Source: CAZPZZ01 sp964591245
Lineage (GTDB): Bacteria > Acidobacteriota > Vicinamibacteria > Vicinamibacterales > UBA8438
Length of the DNA: 7,251 nucleotides
Assembly (NCBI GenBank): GCA_964591245.1
Contig: CAZPZZ010000181.1
Span: 1 to 7,251, forward strand
Direction: 5' to 3'
Shown here: positions 1-6,099 of the stretch, one piece after another
How positions within the stretch are numbered: the stretch's first letter is position 1
Layout of the letters: every line of letters starts with the position of its first letter
Notes under the pieces: generated by a model
What the model was told of the DNA's origin: nothing
What the model saw: the letters and a program-made list of their open reading frames with translations, nothing else
Databases searched by the model: none
Made by a program: the position numbers and the translations under genes

Positions 1-1
1 A

Positions 2-292
2 CTAGCCGTGCGTCCCAGAACGGGTCGATGGATTACCTGCGTCGTTGAGGAGCCCTGCATACGTATGCAGGGCTGCGACGGTCGTCCCAAAGTGGGTGGC
101 GACTCGTTCGAGCGCGGTCAAGGTGACCTCGCCCCGCTCTTCTAGCCTCTGGTATGCGCCAGCCGAGATTCCGCACGATTTAGCAGTCTGTCGTTGAGAC
201 TCTTTCCCGTGTCCCAGCCGTAGCCGCCGCAGCACGTGTCCGACGTGCCAGTGAAGGTCTTCCATGCCGATCTCTTTTAGGGCATCTATCAT
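2..292 (-). CDS. XRE/Cro-family helix-turn-helix transcriptional regulator
   Basis: This encodes a 96-residue protein, complete within the window (stop TAG at 4-2). Residues about 17-76 match the XRE/Cro HTH fold: a first helix with the VGHVLRRLRLGHG pattern, a turn-helix with QTAKSCGISAGAYQRLE, and a closing TLTALERVATHFGTTVAAL segment, the usual end of this domain. There is no sensor or oligomerisation domain beyond a short tail, so it is probably a small stand-alone DNA-binding repressor or activator acting in the cytoplasm. The first ATG lacks a clear ribosome binding site. An internal ATG at residue 10 (codon at 265-263) has a weak purine stretch (AAGAGA) upstream and would still leave the whole HTH intact, so the start is uncertain. 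It is transcribed away from the AT-rich spacer, where a 10-bp direct repeat may be its operator. Its targets cannot be read from the sequence. Confidence 0.85.
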   Translation of the reverse strand: MIDALKEIGMEDLHWHVGHVLRRLRLGHGKESQRQTAKSCGISAGAYQRLEERGEVTLTALERVATHFGTTVAALHTYAGLLNDAGNPSTRSGTHG

Positions 293-477
293 AGTGTTGA
301 TCTAAATATATCAGCCATTTTCATATTTTGATAACGAAAACTTGATAGCGATATTAAGATTATTTACATCAATATTAGTCGTATATATAAATTGCATGTT
401 TATGTCATTTTTAATTGATATGTATATTAATTAAATAGTTTACAAAATATATTTATATACATAATCGATGTATCTGG
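293..477. other. AT-rich intergenic spacer upstream of the XRE gene
   Basis: This stretch is overwhelmingly A and T, in sharp contrast to the GC-rich coding DNA around it. It holds no credible ORF. It contains runs such as TATATATAAATTG and ATTAATTAAATAG, a short inverted repeat ATACAT-aatcg-ATGTAT (457-473), and direct repeats described separately. The composition suits promoter DNA for the minus-strand regulator and possibly for the plus-strand gene to the right, or a tract bound by nucleoid proteins. No single sigma-70 promoter stands out because many AT-rich hexamers compete. Confidence 0.6.
328..351. promoter_or_regulatory. Tandem direct repeat TTGATARCGA, candidate operator of the XRE regulator
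   Basis: TTGATAACGA at 328-337 and TTGATAGCGA at 342-351 differ by one base and start 14 bp apart. They lie about 36-60 bp upstream of the XRE start codon, where an autoregulatory operator would be expected. Small XRE proteins often bind repeated or palindromic sites in their own promoters. The repeat itself is visible in the sequence; binding is inferred. Repeats of this length are easier to find by chance in AT-rich DNA, which lowers confidence. Confidence 0.35.
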
Positions 478-712
478 TTGCGCTTGAGTTTCTGTATGGC
501 CATGTGTCAGGGGATGCGGTTTCCTTTGGTGCGAATTGAATCCGTCTTGTTCAAGCCATTGGCTGGAAGGAAGAAGGCACGATGGACAGGACTTGCGCTG
601 AATGGTTCGTCGATTATGGGAGTAGAGGTACTGGTTGCTGGGCACGATCCCGCTAAGGCAGTACAACCTGGAGCGTTTGTGTTCCAGGGAATCGTTACAC
701 GGGGAAGCGTTC
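478..712. other. Non-coding stretch before the DUF5658-like gene; nothing recognised
   Basis: Composition returns to that of the genes here. A plus-strand ORF starting at a TTG (478) runs 105 codons into the next gene in another frame, but it has no ribosome binding site or recognisable fold and I do not call it. The stretch probably serves as promoter and leader for the gene starting at 713. I could not match it to a known riboswitch or small RNA by eye. Confidence 0.4.
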
Positions 713-1150
713 ATGAAGGTTTTACTTACGGCATTCGTAATAGGCTGGTTGACGACGGCCGCTACGGCACAGACAGATGCTGGGCGCACCACTGATCACT
801 CGACGGCGGAGACCGGTGGTGCCGCCCCATACGCAGAGTACCAGACCCGAGGGCGGCCGGCGGTGCTCTTGCCCCTCTACATATCGTTCGGGGTTCTGCA
901 GGTGGTCGATACGGTCTCGACGCTTGAGGCGCTGAAACACGGTGGGCGTGAGGCCAACCCGGTGGTGGCTCCCTTTGCCTCCAATGCTGGTGCGCTCTAC
1001 AGCCTGAAAGTGGTGACGACGGTGGGATCCATCTGGGCTGCGGAGAAGCTCTGGAAGCGCAATCGCGCCGCAGCAATCGTTACTATGTTAGCCGTGAATG
1101 CTGGCTATGCCTGGGTGGCCCACCACAACTACCAGATAGCTGGACGCTAA
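713..1150 (+). CDS. Small exported/membrane protein, DUF5658-like
   Basis: The chosen ATG at 713 gives 145 residues. It follows a good ribosome binding site (GGGGAAG at 701-707, 5-base spacing) and begins a clean signal peptide, MKVLLTAFVIGWLTTAATAQ, with an Ala-x-Ala cleavage site near residue 19. An upstream in-frame ATG at 635 would add 26 residues that look like no signal peptide. After a polar linker (20-48) come about three hydrophobic segments (roughly 50-66, 93-110 and 119-136). The signature Asp66, Ser69-Thr/Leu, Gly78, then Glu80-Ala-Asn82-Pro83 and a Lys at 99 within the next segment is the D..ST..AL..G..E.NP pattern of DUF5658-type membrane proteins, whose function is unknown. The C-terminus carries HHNY (137-140). 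The gene appears to be alone; a hairpin follows the stop. The family call rests on motif memory, not a search. Confidence 0.75.
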   Translation: MKVLLTAFVIGWLTTAATAQTDAGRTTDHSTAETGGAAPYAEYQTRGRPAVLLPLYISFGVLQVVDTVSTLEALKHGGREANPVVAPFASNAGALYSLKVVTTVGSIWAAEKLWKRNRAAAIVTMLAVNAGYAWVAHHNYQIAGR

Positions 1151-1171
1151 ACGACCCTGGCGTGCCCGCGT

Positions 1172-1191
1172 AGCCGGCCAAACGGTCGGCT
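1172..1191 (+). terminator. Hairpin downstream of the DUF5658-like gene
   Basis: AGCCGGCC (1172-1179), loop AAAC, GGTCGGCT (1184-1191) form an 8-bp stem with one G-U wobble, 22 bases after the stop codon. No run of T follows (GGCAGTGTG), so it is not a textbook intrinsic terminator. It may still mark the 3' end of the transcript or stabilise it. Confidence 0.45.
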
Positions 1192-1220
1192 GGCAGTGTG
1201 TCAATCGGCACTATCGAGCC

Positions 1221-1454
1221 GTGCCCAATGGGAATACGTCCAGGCCTCACCGATATCGGATGGAGATGATGGACCCGGGAAATTACATCCCGAGTGGAGT
1301 TGAGTCCTATCGGAACGGACAGTGGCGGGACGGAATCAAGAAAATGGCTCTTCTTGGTCAAATGTGTATGTATGATGACGTGATCCCGTGGGATTACGGA
1401 TTGATTGAGGCATTTGCGCGCGGAGTAGTGTCAAACGGCTACCTACCAGGATAG
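1221..1454 (+). pseudogene. Weak ORF, possible remnant of a Sel1-like repeat gene
   Basis: The frame is open from before 1151 to a TAG at 1452-1454. The only starts are a GTG at 1221 and later ATGs, none with a convincing ribosome binding site. The translation after Met-Met-Asp (PGNYIPSGVESYRNGQWRDG and on to IPWDYGLIEAFARGVVSNGYLPG) has protein-like composition and loosely resembles a Sel1/TPR unit (YRNG followed by a helix; IPWDY resembling the usual GVPQDY; a closing SNGYLPG resembling EQGYAPA). The middle of the motif (LGxMYxxG) looks collapsed. This could be a decayed fragment, a short real gene, or chance. The family resemblance is my inference and weak. Confidence 0.25.
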
Positions 1455-1463
1455 AGCGTCTGG

Positions 1464-1655
1464 GTGACGACGTCGCTTTTGATGGCGGCGACGCCGCGTC
1501 GTGTGAGCGCGCAGCCGGTGGGTGCGGGACCACGTGAAACCAGCATTGATGTTGGCGTCAGCGAAGCAGTCACCTCTGGTTCACCATCAACGAAAGATGA
1601 CGATGACTGGGCGGTGAACAAAGTCACGACGTCGAACGTTCGAATAAGGAGATAG
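1464..1655 (+). CDS. Hypothetical short ORF directly upstream of the CMD-like gene
   Basis: This 63-codon ORF starts with GTG at 1464 and ends at a TAG two bases before the ATG of the next gene. It is in the same frame as the 1221-1454 ORF and separated from it only by that ORF's TAG and three sense codons, so the two may be halves of one broken frame. Residues 1-17 (VTTSLLMAATPRRVSAQ) faintly resemble the end of a signal peptide with an Ala-Gln cleavage site. The rest is polar with an Asp4 run and matches nothing I know. No ribosome binding site is clear. It may simply be leader DNA of the downstream gene. Confidence 0.2.
   Translation: MTTSLLMAATPRRVSAQPVGAGPRETSIDVGVSEAVTSGSPSTKDDDDWAVNKVTTSNVRIRR
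1632..1651 (+). promoter_or_regulatory. 12-bp perfect palindrome plus strong ribosome binding site
   Basis: TCGAACGTTCGA (1632-1643) is a perfect palindrome, partly overlapped on its left by the 8-bp palindrome CGACGTCG (1627-1634). AAGGAG follows at 1646-1651, six bases before the ATG at 1658. The ribosome binding site fixes the start of the downstream gene. The palindrome is well placed for a repressor operator or for an RNA element near the site of translation initiation; which it is, if either, is inference. Confidence 0.5.
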
Positions 1656-1657
1656 CA

Positions 1658-2845
1658 ATGCGGGAATGGATACCGGCGGTGGGTGTGTGTGTGTGGATAG
1701 GGTTTGTCCCGTTAACAGCGCAGATCTCCCCGGCGGGGCAACTTCCCGATGATGTCCATTCGGTGTCACGTAGTCGCTTACCGCCAATCGCTCGAGAAGA
1801 ACTCGATCTGTCACGCCGCGGGGGCTTTGACGCGGCCGTGCAAACAAACGGGTCAGAGTCCGTTCCTATGGGAGCGGCGGCGTTGCGGCTTCATGGTTCT
1901 GGTACCGACCTGCGATTTTCGGGGCCGCTCGGGCGGCGGCTGACCGAACTGGCGATCTTGACGACGGCACGCGAGCACGACCAGCCCTACGAGTGGGCGC
2001 TGCACGAGCTAGACGCGTTGGCGGTTGGGTTGGACGAGGTGCTCATCGATGCGGTGCGGCATCGGAAGCCGACGACTGGTGTAGGTGATCCGGAGCGGAT
2101 CATCATGGAGGTGGGTCGTGAACTGTTTACGACGCGGAAGCTCAGTTCCGAGACCTATGCGCACGCGCTGAGGGTTCTGGGGAAGACAAATCTCGCCGAC
2201 CTTATTGACTTGATGGGACGTTACGTGTCGACCGCCGCGACGCTAACGGCGTTTAATCAGCAAATGCCGCTTGGCTGGCGTCAGTCTCTGCCGTTGTCCT
2301 TCACGTATCCTGACGATATCCACTCAGATTCTCGGAGTCGGTTGCCGCTTCGCCCAGGTCCATACCGGACTTCAGTGAGCGAGTTGTACGGCAGAATGGC
2401 GTCCCCGGGAGGGATCGGGCCAGGGCAGATTCGTGCGCACGGAGAGGGACTGCAGACGCTTGAGGCGAGGGTCGGCAACCGGTCGATGATGCTGGCTATC
2501 CTGGCGACGGCCAGGGCACACGACTCACAGTATGACTGGACCCTGAACGAGCCACGGGCGCTTGAGGCAGGTGTGGAGCCGGCGGTAATTGACCTCATCC
2601 GGAATGGCCTCGCCGTTGACGGCCTCGACGAGAAGGATGCGGTACTGGTCGAGTTCGCACGCGAACTATTTGGCAGCTACAACGTCGAGGCGAACACCTA
2701 TGCGCGGGCTGTCAGCGTGTTCGGTGAAACAGACCTCGTGGACATCGTCGCGTTGATGGGAGCGCACGCGGCGGATGCGGCGGTGTTGGCTGGTTTCGAC
2801 CAGCAGCTTCCGGAGGGTGTCGCACCGCTACTGCCGCTCCCGTAG
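1658..2845 (+). CDS. Exported tandem carboxymuconolactone decarboxylase-like (CMD/AhpD-like) protein
   Basis: This encodes 395 residues, with the start set by AAGGAG six bases upstream. Residues 1-21 form a signal peptide (cleavage near LTA-Q), so the protein is likely periplasmic. The mature part is an internal duplication. Each unit opens with PDD(V/I)HSxSRSRLP (30-42 and 218-230), continues with an AIL(T/A)TAR helix (99-105 and 280-286), then Y(E/D)W (111-113 and 292-294), RELF (154-157 and 335-338), a TYA-containing helix (166-168 and 347-349) and closes with FxQQ(M/L)P (199-204 and 380-385). The TAR...YEWxxH...A...G pattern followed by a helix is typical of the CMD/AhpD-like fold. Unit 1 keeps the His (116); unit 2 has Asn (297). 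The only Cys is residue 11, in the signal peptide, so AhpD-type CxxC redox chemistry is excluded. Substrate unknown; it could act on a lactone or be non-catalytic. It appears monocistronic and converges on the helicase gene. Confidence 0.8.
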   Translation: MREWIPAVGVCVWIGFVPLTAQISPAGQLPDDVHSVSRSRLPPIAREELDLSRRGGFDAAVQTNGSESVPMGAAALRLHGSGTDLRFSGPLGRRLTELAILTTAREHDQPYEWALHELDALAVGLDEVLIDAVRHRKPTTGVGDPERIIMEVGRELFTTRKLSSETYAHALRVLGKTNLADLIDLMGRYVSTAATLTAFNQQMPLGWRQSLPLSFTYPDDIHSDSRSRLPLRPGPYRTSVSELYGRMASPGGIGPGQIRAHGEGLQTLEARVGNRSMMLAILATARAHDSQYDWTLNEPRALEAGVEPAVIDLIRNGLAVDGLDEKDAVLVEFARELFGSYNVEANTYARAVSVFGETDLVDIVALMGAHAADAAVLAGFDQQLPEGVAPLLPLP

Positions 2846-2848
2846 CGG
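2825..2848 (+). terminator. Hairpin spanning the stop codon of the CMD-like gene
   Basis: CCGCTAC (2825-2831) and GTAGCGG (2842-2848) pair perfectly over a 10-base loop, with the TAG stop inside the right arm. A 10-bp palindrome GAAGATCTTC follows at 2854-2863. Neither is trailed by a clear T run. They may mark the transcript end or protect it from nucleases; evidence is structural only. Confidence 0.3.
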
Positions 2849-2991
2849 CTGGAGAAGATCTTCACGAAAGTCTCCTTACGACAGATATATACACAGGGGC
2901 GAGTTTGATTGACGGTGAATAACGGCCCGTTCGCGCAAGTGGCCAATGGCCAGCCGGTCGCGGCCACGATCAGTGCCCTGAGCGTCGAGGG

Positions 2992-3026
2992 CGAAGCGCG
3001 AGCCGTGATGAGTGGCTCGCGCTTCG
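2992..3026. terminator. Perfect 13-bp inverted repeat between convergent genes
   Basis: CGAAGCGCGAGCC (2992-3004) and GGCTCGCGCTTCG (3014-3026) are exact reverse complements around a 9-base loop. The element starts three bases past the helicase stop codon, in the gap between convergent genes, the usual place for a terminator acting in both directions. A smaller hairpin, GCCCT (2975-2979) with AGGGC (2988-2992), adjoins it. Neither strand shows a following T run, so a classic intrinsic terminator is not proven. Transcription may end here with Rho, or the stem may be a 3' stability element. Confidence 0.6.
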
Positions 3027-3029
3027 TGA

Positions 3030-4313
3030 TCATGCTGCTGATTGACGAGAGCCTTGTGGTCTGGGGCGACGTTTATGGTTCTTGCGGGCGGACGCTCGTT
3101 TAGTGGCGTGCGTGCTTCGCTCTTGCGGTTGTATTTGTCTTGGGCGTTCTGGACGGGTTGGCGTGCGATGTGAGTTGGTTGCCTCCGTGACGGTCGAGAA
3201 GTCGGCGATCGTTTTCCGTGTGATTGCTTTCCCGACCAGGCGTTCGATGGCTGCCAATTGCGATCGTTCTTCTGGTGCGGCAAGTGAGATGGCGCTCCCG
3301 CTTGAGCCGGCTCTGGCCGTGCGTCCGATGCGATGCACGTAATCTTCTGCAACGTTCGGTAAGTCAAAGTTCACCACGTGGCTGATGCCATCGACGTCGA
3401 TGCCTCGGGCTGCGATGTCCGTCGCGATGAGCGTGTCGATGCGTCCGACACGGAAATCTCTCAGTGCACGGGTTCTGGCATTCTGACTTTTGTTCCCGTG
3501 AATGGCCGCGACCCGGCGCCCTGAACGGGTCAGGCGTCGTACCAACTGGTCAGCCCGCGCCTTGGTCCGCGTGAAGACCAGGGTCCGTCGCATCCCCGGT
3601 TGTTGTAGGAGCCACAAGAGTAGGTCCTTCTTGCGAGCCATCGCAACGGGGTGGACGGTCTGTGTGATTGCGTCGACGGGAGTTGCGCGGCGCGTGACTT
3701 CCACTAGCGTGGGCGTGTCCGCGGTTCGTCGAATAAGGTCTTCGATCTCCTTTGGCATCGTGGCAGAGAAGAAAAGGTTCTGTCGCTTGGCGGGGAGCGT
3801 GCGGAGCACGCGACGTACATCGGGTAGAAAGCCCATGTCGAGCATTCGGTCTGCTTCGTCGAGGACAACGACGTCGATGTGTCCAAGATGAACCTGCTTC
3901 CGTCCGAGGTGGTCGAGCAGTCGGCCGGGTGTGGCGACGAGGAGGTCGACCCCGCGGCGCAGGCGGCGTGTCTGGGATTCCATTCCCACACCGCCAAAGA
4001 TCACCGCGTGTCGGCGTCTCAGGTGTGCTCCGTAGCGCGTGGCCATATCGCCAATCTGGGCGGCGAGTTCACGGGTAGGGGTGACGATGAGAGCTTTCGG
4101 ATGTGGCCCCGGTTGACCCGCGGCGATCTGGTGCAGCAGCGGGAGGAGGAACGCGGCGGTCTTCCCTGTTCCGGTTTGTGCGCAGGCGATCAGGTCTTTG
4201 CCGTCGAGCGCGATTGGGATTGTTCGTTCCTGTACAGGAGTGGGTGTCGAATAGCCCGCGTCTCTCACTGCGCGGACGAGTGCTGGATGCAGGCCCAGTT
4301 CGTCGAACGTCAT
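3030..4313 (-). CDS. rhlE: DEAD-box ATP-dependent RNA helicase, RhlE type
   Basis: This 427-residue protein has every helicase motif: the Q motif (Phe3, then TPTPVQ to Gln28), motif I AQTGTGKT (45-52), Ia PTREL (79-83), GG (108-109), Ib TPGR (128-131), II DEAD (152-155), III SAT (183-185), IV LVFTRTKARAD (245-255), V ATDIAARGID (297-306) and VI HRIGRTAR (327-334). It would unwind short RNA duplexes using ATP in the cytoplasm, in ribosome assembly or RNA turnover. The start directly at FDELGL, the IPIALDGKDLIACAQTGTGKTAAFLLPLL stretch and the short C-terminus favour RhlE over CsdA/DeaD or SrmB. The tail (about 384-427) is low-complexity and strongly basic (Arg, Lys, Gln), as is usual for RNA-binding extensions of RhlE. 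The ATG at 4313 has a GGAG 11 bases upstream, a rather long spacing. It lies downstream of the porin gene on the same strand but 271 bp away, so is probably transcribed on its own. Confidence 0.95.
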   Translation of the reverse strand: MTFDELGLHPALVRAVRDAGYSTPTPVQERTIPIALDGKDLIACAQTGTGKTAAFLLPLLHQIAAGQPGPHPKALIVTPTRELAAQIGDMATRYGAHLRRRHAVIFGGVGMESQTRRLRRGVDLLVATPGRLLDHLGRKQVHLGHIDVVVLDEADRMLDMGFLPDVRRVLRTLPAKRQNLFFSATMPKEIEDLIRRTADTPTLVEVTRRATPVDAITQTVHPVAMARKKDLLLWLLQQPGMRRTLVFTRTKARADQLVRRLTRSGRRVAAIHGNKSQNARTRALRDFRVGRIDTLIATDIAARGIDVDGISHVVNFDLPNVAEDYVHRIGRTARAGSSGSAISLAAPEERSQLAAIERLVGKAITRKTIADFSTVTEATNSHRTPTRPERPRQIQPQERSTHATKRASARKNHKRRPRPQGSRQSAA

Positions 4314-4584
4314 TTATGTTGGTACTCCAACCCCATGCTCACCCGGCGCGGGGCGATCTGTATCGAATCCTCGCCTTTGGGCGAGCGTTACTGACTAAGA
4401 ATCTCGGAGGACGGAGGACCGGACTGTGGCCGGGCGATACCCGCTGCTCTGAGCGGGGCTTCTGGGTGGAAGTGGCCTGCTCGCGATTCACCTTCGATGG
4501 TAGCACGGAATCAGAGCTGCTGCGTTGCCGCCGGAGACGAGGCTGTGTTTCTGCGTCGTGTCGAGCGGCGTCCGAGCCATCCGG
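4314..4584 (-). promoter_or_regulatory. Leader/promoter region of the helicase gene with two hairpins
   Basis: These 271 bases separate the porin stop from the helicase start. On the minus strand they hold a 6-bp stem CCCGCT/AGCGGG (4440-4457) and, nearer the gene, CTCGCC/GGCGAG with a 4-base loop (4370-4385). The first might end porin transcription, though no T run follows. A possible extended -10 (TGC-TACCAT, minus strand, around 4496-4504) would give a leader of nearly 190 bases. No good -35 accompanies it. Long structured leaders are known for some DEAD-box helicase genes, but regulation here is inference. Confidence 0.35.
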
Positions 4585-5859
4585 TCAAAAATGTGCCTGC
4601 ACACGAACTTGGAAAATATTTGGGGCGTGCTCCTTTGGTGCTCTGTTCACCACGGCGTCATCGACAATCACGTAGTTGACCAGTAGTCGCATGTGGAGAT
4701 TGGCATACCAGGTGAGTCCAAAGGTCAGATTGCGGGTGTGGCCGCCCGTGACGGAGGTCTTTCGAGCGTTCAAGTCAAGCCAACTATAGCGGGCCGCGAT
4801 CTCCCATGTCCCTTTTTGATGCGAGGGGATGATCCGTTGAAACTCGCTATCCTCTCTTGATGCGTGACTGTAGCGGCGTTTCTCGCCGGTCAGGATCCAC
4901 GCCGTGTGCACATAGGCACCGGCAAAGGACGCCGAGGAGGTTGGAGAGGCGGGGAGTCGTTGTACGGTGGCCCGTATGTACTCTCCTTGAATCAATGCCG
5001 GACCCATCACGACAGCGGCTTCCGTTCCCCACAGAGAGATGTGGTTGATGTCGGGGAGTCGCCCGGTATCGAGAAACCAGGCGCGGGTGATGCGTGTTTC
5101 AGGCCGGGCACGTAACCGCAGGACGTGGGGAGGAGGCTGGTCGCTGGCCGAGGGCCGATATGACGCCGACACACCTAAGTGGACGGTCCGTCCGGTGCGT
5201 TTCAAGGGCGAGACGGTGAAACGTGTGGTCGTAGCGAAGCCATCGTCCGCCGTACGCTCATGTTCGTGTGAGCGCGGTTCCCGCTCCAGCGCGCCAAAGA
5301 TTCCTGCAGTGAGCCGCCAGTTGTTTCCCCAGTGGGAATAGCCGATCCCGAGGTTACGCCCCGGCGTCAGTGCATTCGGAAGGGCACGCTCAAGAAACGT
5401 CACGTCGATCGAGCTGGCCATCCGTTCCAGACTGAAGGGTTCCTTGAAGTGTCCTACCTTGAGCAGGGCGGATGGATGTCCGTCATAGGAGATCCATGCA
5501 TCTTGAACATGAAAGTTGTCGTCGGAGTGTTCGATCTCCAGTTCCATTCCCCAGGTACGCCGAAGTCTGGCCGTGACCCCAAGACGCCCGCGTCGAAGTT
5601 GAGCCCCGTAGGTTCGCTGATTTCGAATGTCGCGATACACGCCTGCGTCGAGTTGTAGTCGACCATTCAGCTCAGCCTGGAACTCACCATCGTCCGCCTG
5701 ATAGAAGAGACTACGCGGAACTGGATCGAGTGAGGCAGGCGTACTGTCCCCAGGATGGTCATTTGTGACCTGGGCTCCGGCTCCTTGTCCAGACAGAAGT
5801 CCGATGAGGACGACAGTGGTTACCCGGCGAGTCAGGAGGGCGGCGGGAACAGGAGTCAT
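4585..5859 (-). CDS. Outer-membrane porin, OprO/OprP (Porin_O_P) family
   Basis: From the ATG at 5859 this gives 424 residues; a TTG two codons upstream (5865) is possible but less likely, and neither has a strong ribosome binding site. Residues about 1-29 are a signal peptide (hydrophobic VTTVVLIGLLSG, cleavage at GAGA-Q). The mature protein shows the features of the family: an early FQAELNGRLQLD strand, RRGRLGVTARL (about 89-99), LKVGHFKEPFSLE (about 133-145), TFLERALPNALTPGRNLGI (about 154-172), the late GTWEIAARYSWLDLN strand and the closing NLTFGLTWYANLHMRLLVNYV. The last residue is Phe, the outer-membrane assembly signal. It should form a 16-stranded beta-barrel channel in the outer membrane. 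OprP and OprO of Pseudomonas conduct phosphate and polyphosphate, but family members elsewhere vary, so anion or phosphate uptake is only a suggestion. Divergent from the methyltransferase gene. Confidence 0.92.
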   Translation of the reverse strand: MTPVPAALLTRRVTTVVLIGLLSGQGAGAQVTNDHPGDSTPASLDPVPRSLFYQADDGEFQAELNGRLQLDAGVYRDIRNQRTYGAQLRRGRLGVTARLRRTWGMELEIEHSDDNFHVQDAWISYDGHPSALLKVGHFKEPFSLERMASSIDVTFLERALPNALTPGRNLGIGYSHWGNNWRLTAGIFGALEREPRSHEHERTADDGFATTTRFTVSPLKRTGRTVHLGVSASYRPSASDQPPPHVLRLRARPETRITRAWFLDTGRLPDINHISLWGTEAAVVMGPALIQGEYIRATVQRLPASPTSSASFAGAYVHTAWILTGEKRRYSHASREDSEFQRIIPSHQKGTWEIAARYSWLDLNARKTSVTGGHTRNLTFGLTWYANLHMRLLVNYVIVDDAVVNRAPKEHAPNIFQVRVQAHF

Positions 5860-6099
5860 GTGCAACGGTCGTGGGTGTGACGTTGTGGTGCATTACTCGG
5901 AGTGTCGACGAGTATGTCCGGCACTGGCAACCGCATTGTCGTGTGATTGCGCTTGGCGTTGGTGCCTCATCATAAACAATCATCCAGACTGATGGGTCAC
6001 GGGTTTCCTCGTGATGGTCGAGCGTTGTCGGCGTTGTCGGTTGAAGCGGCGCGAGACTGGTCATCGGCCGAAACGTACTTGCTGCGCTAGGATTGACGG
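5860..6099. promoter_or_regulatory. Divergent intergenic region between porin and methyltransferase genes
   Basis: These 240 bases must hold promoters for both neighbours. No pair of consensus -35/-10 boxes is convincing. Visible structure: a short inverted repeat TCACG (5997-6001) with CGTGA (6010-6014), and an exact 9-bp tandem duplication GCGTTGTCG (6022-6030 and 6031-6039) about 60 bp before the methyltransferase. Small ORFs across this stretch look like chance frames. Confidence 0.4.
6022..6039 (+). repeat. Exact 9-bp tandem duplication
   Basis: GCGTTGTCG occurs twice back to back, followed by a partial third start (GTTG). It could be a slippage product or a pair of regulator half-sites on one face of the helix in front of the methyltransferase gene. 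No function can be assigned. Confidence 0.5.

Noticed and set aside
457..473. Inverted repeat ATACAT-aatcg-ATGTAT as an operator or attachment site
   Set aside because: Six-base arms in AT-rich DNA are expected by chance and nothing else supports a site.
427..792. Minus-strand ORF of 121 codons
   Set aside because: It starts inside the DUF5658-like gene on the opposite strand and ends in AT-rich spacer; composition is that of a chance frame.
478..795. Plus-strand ORF of 105 codons starting at TTG
   Set aside because: It overlaps the well-supported gene at 713 in another frame, has no ribosome binding site and no recognisable sequence features.
2909..3103. Plus-strand ORF in the convergent junction
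   Set aside because: It starts at TTG, runs through the 13-bp inverted repeat and into the helicase gene antisense, with no ribosome binding site.
2876..3367. Minus-strand ORF of 163 codons
   Set aside because: It overlaps the C-terminal third of the helicase gene in another frame on the same strand; the helicase frame is certain from its motifs.
3879..4394. Plus-strand ORF of 171 codons antisense to the helicase gene
   Set aside because: It is a reverse-strand shadow of a GC-rich gene, with no family features.
4103..4675. Plus-strand ORF of 190 codons across the helicase start, leader and porin end
   Set aside because: It is rich in Arg, Ser and Cys, as expected of an antisense shadow, and crosses two confident genes.
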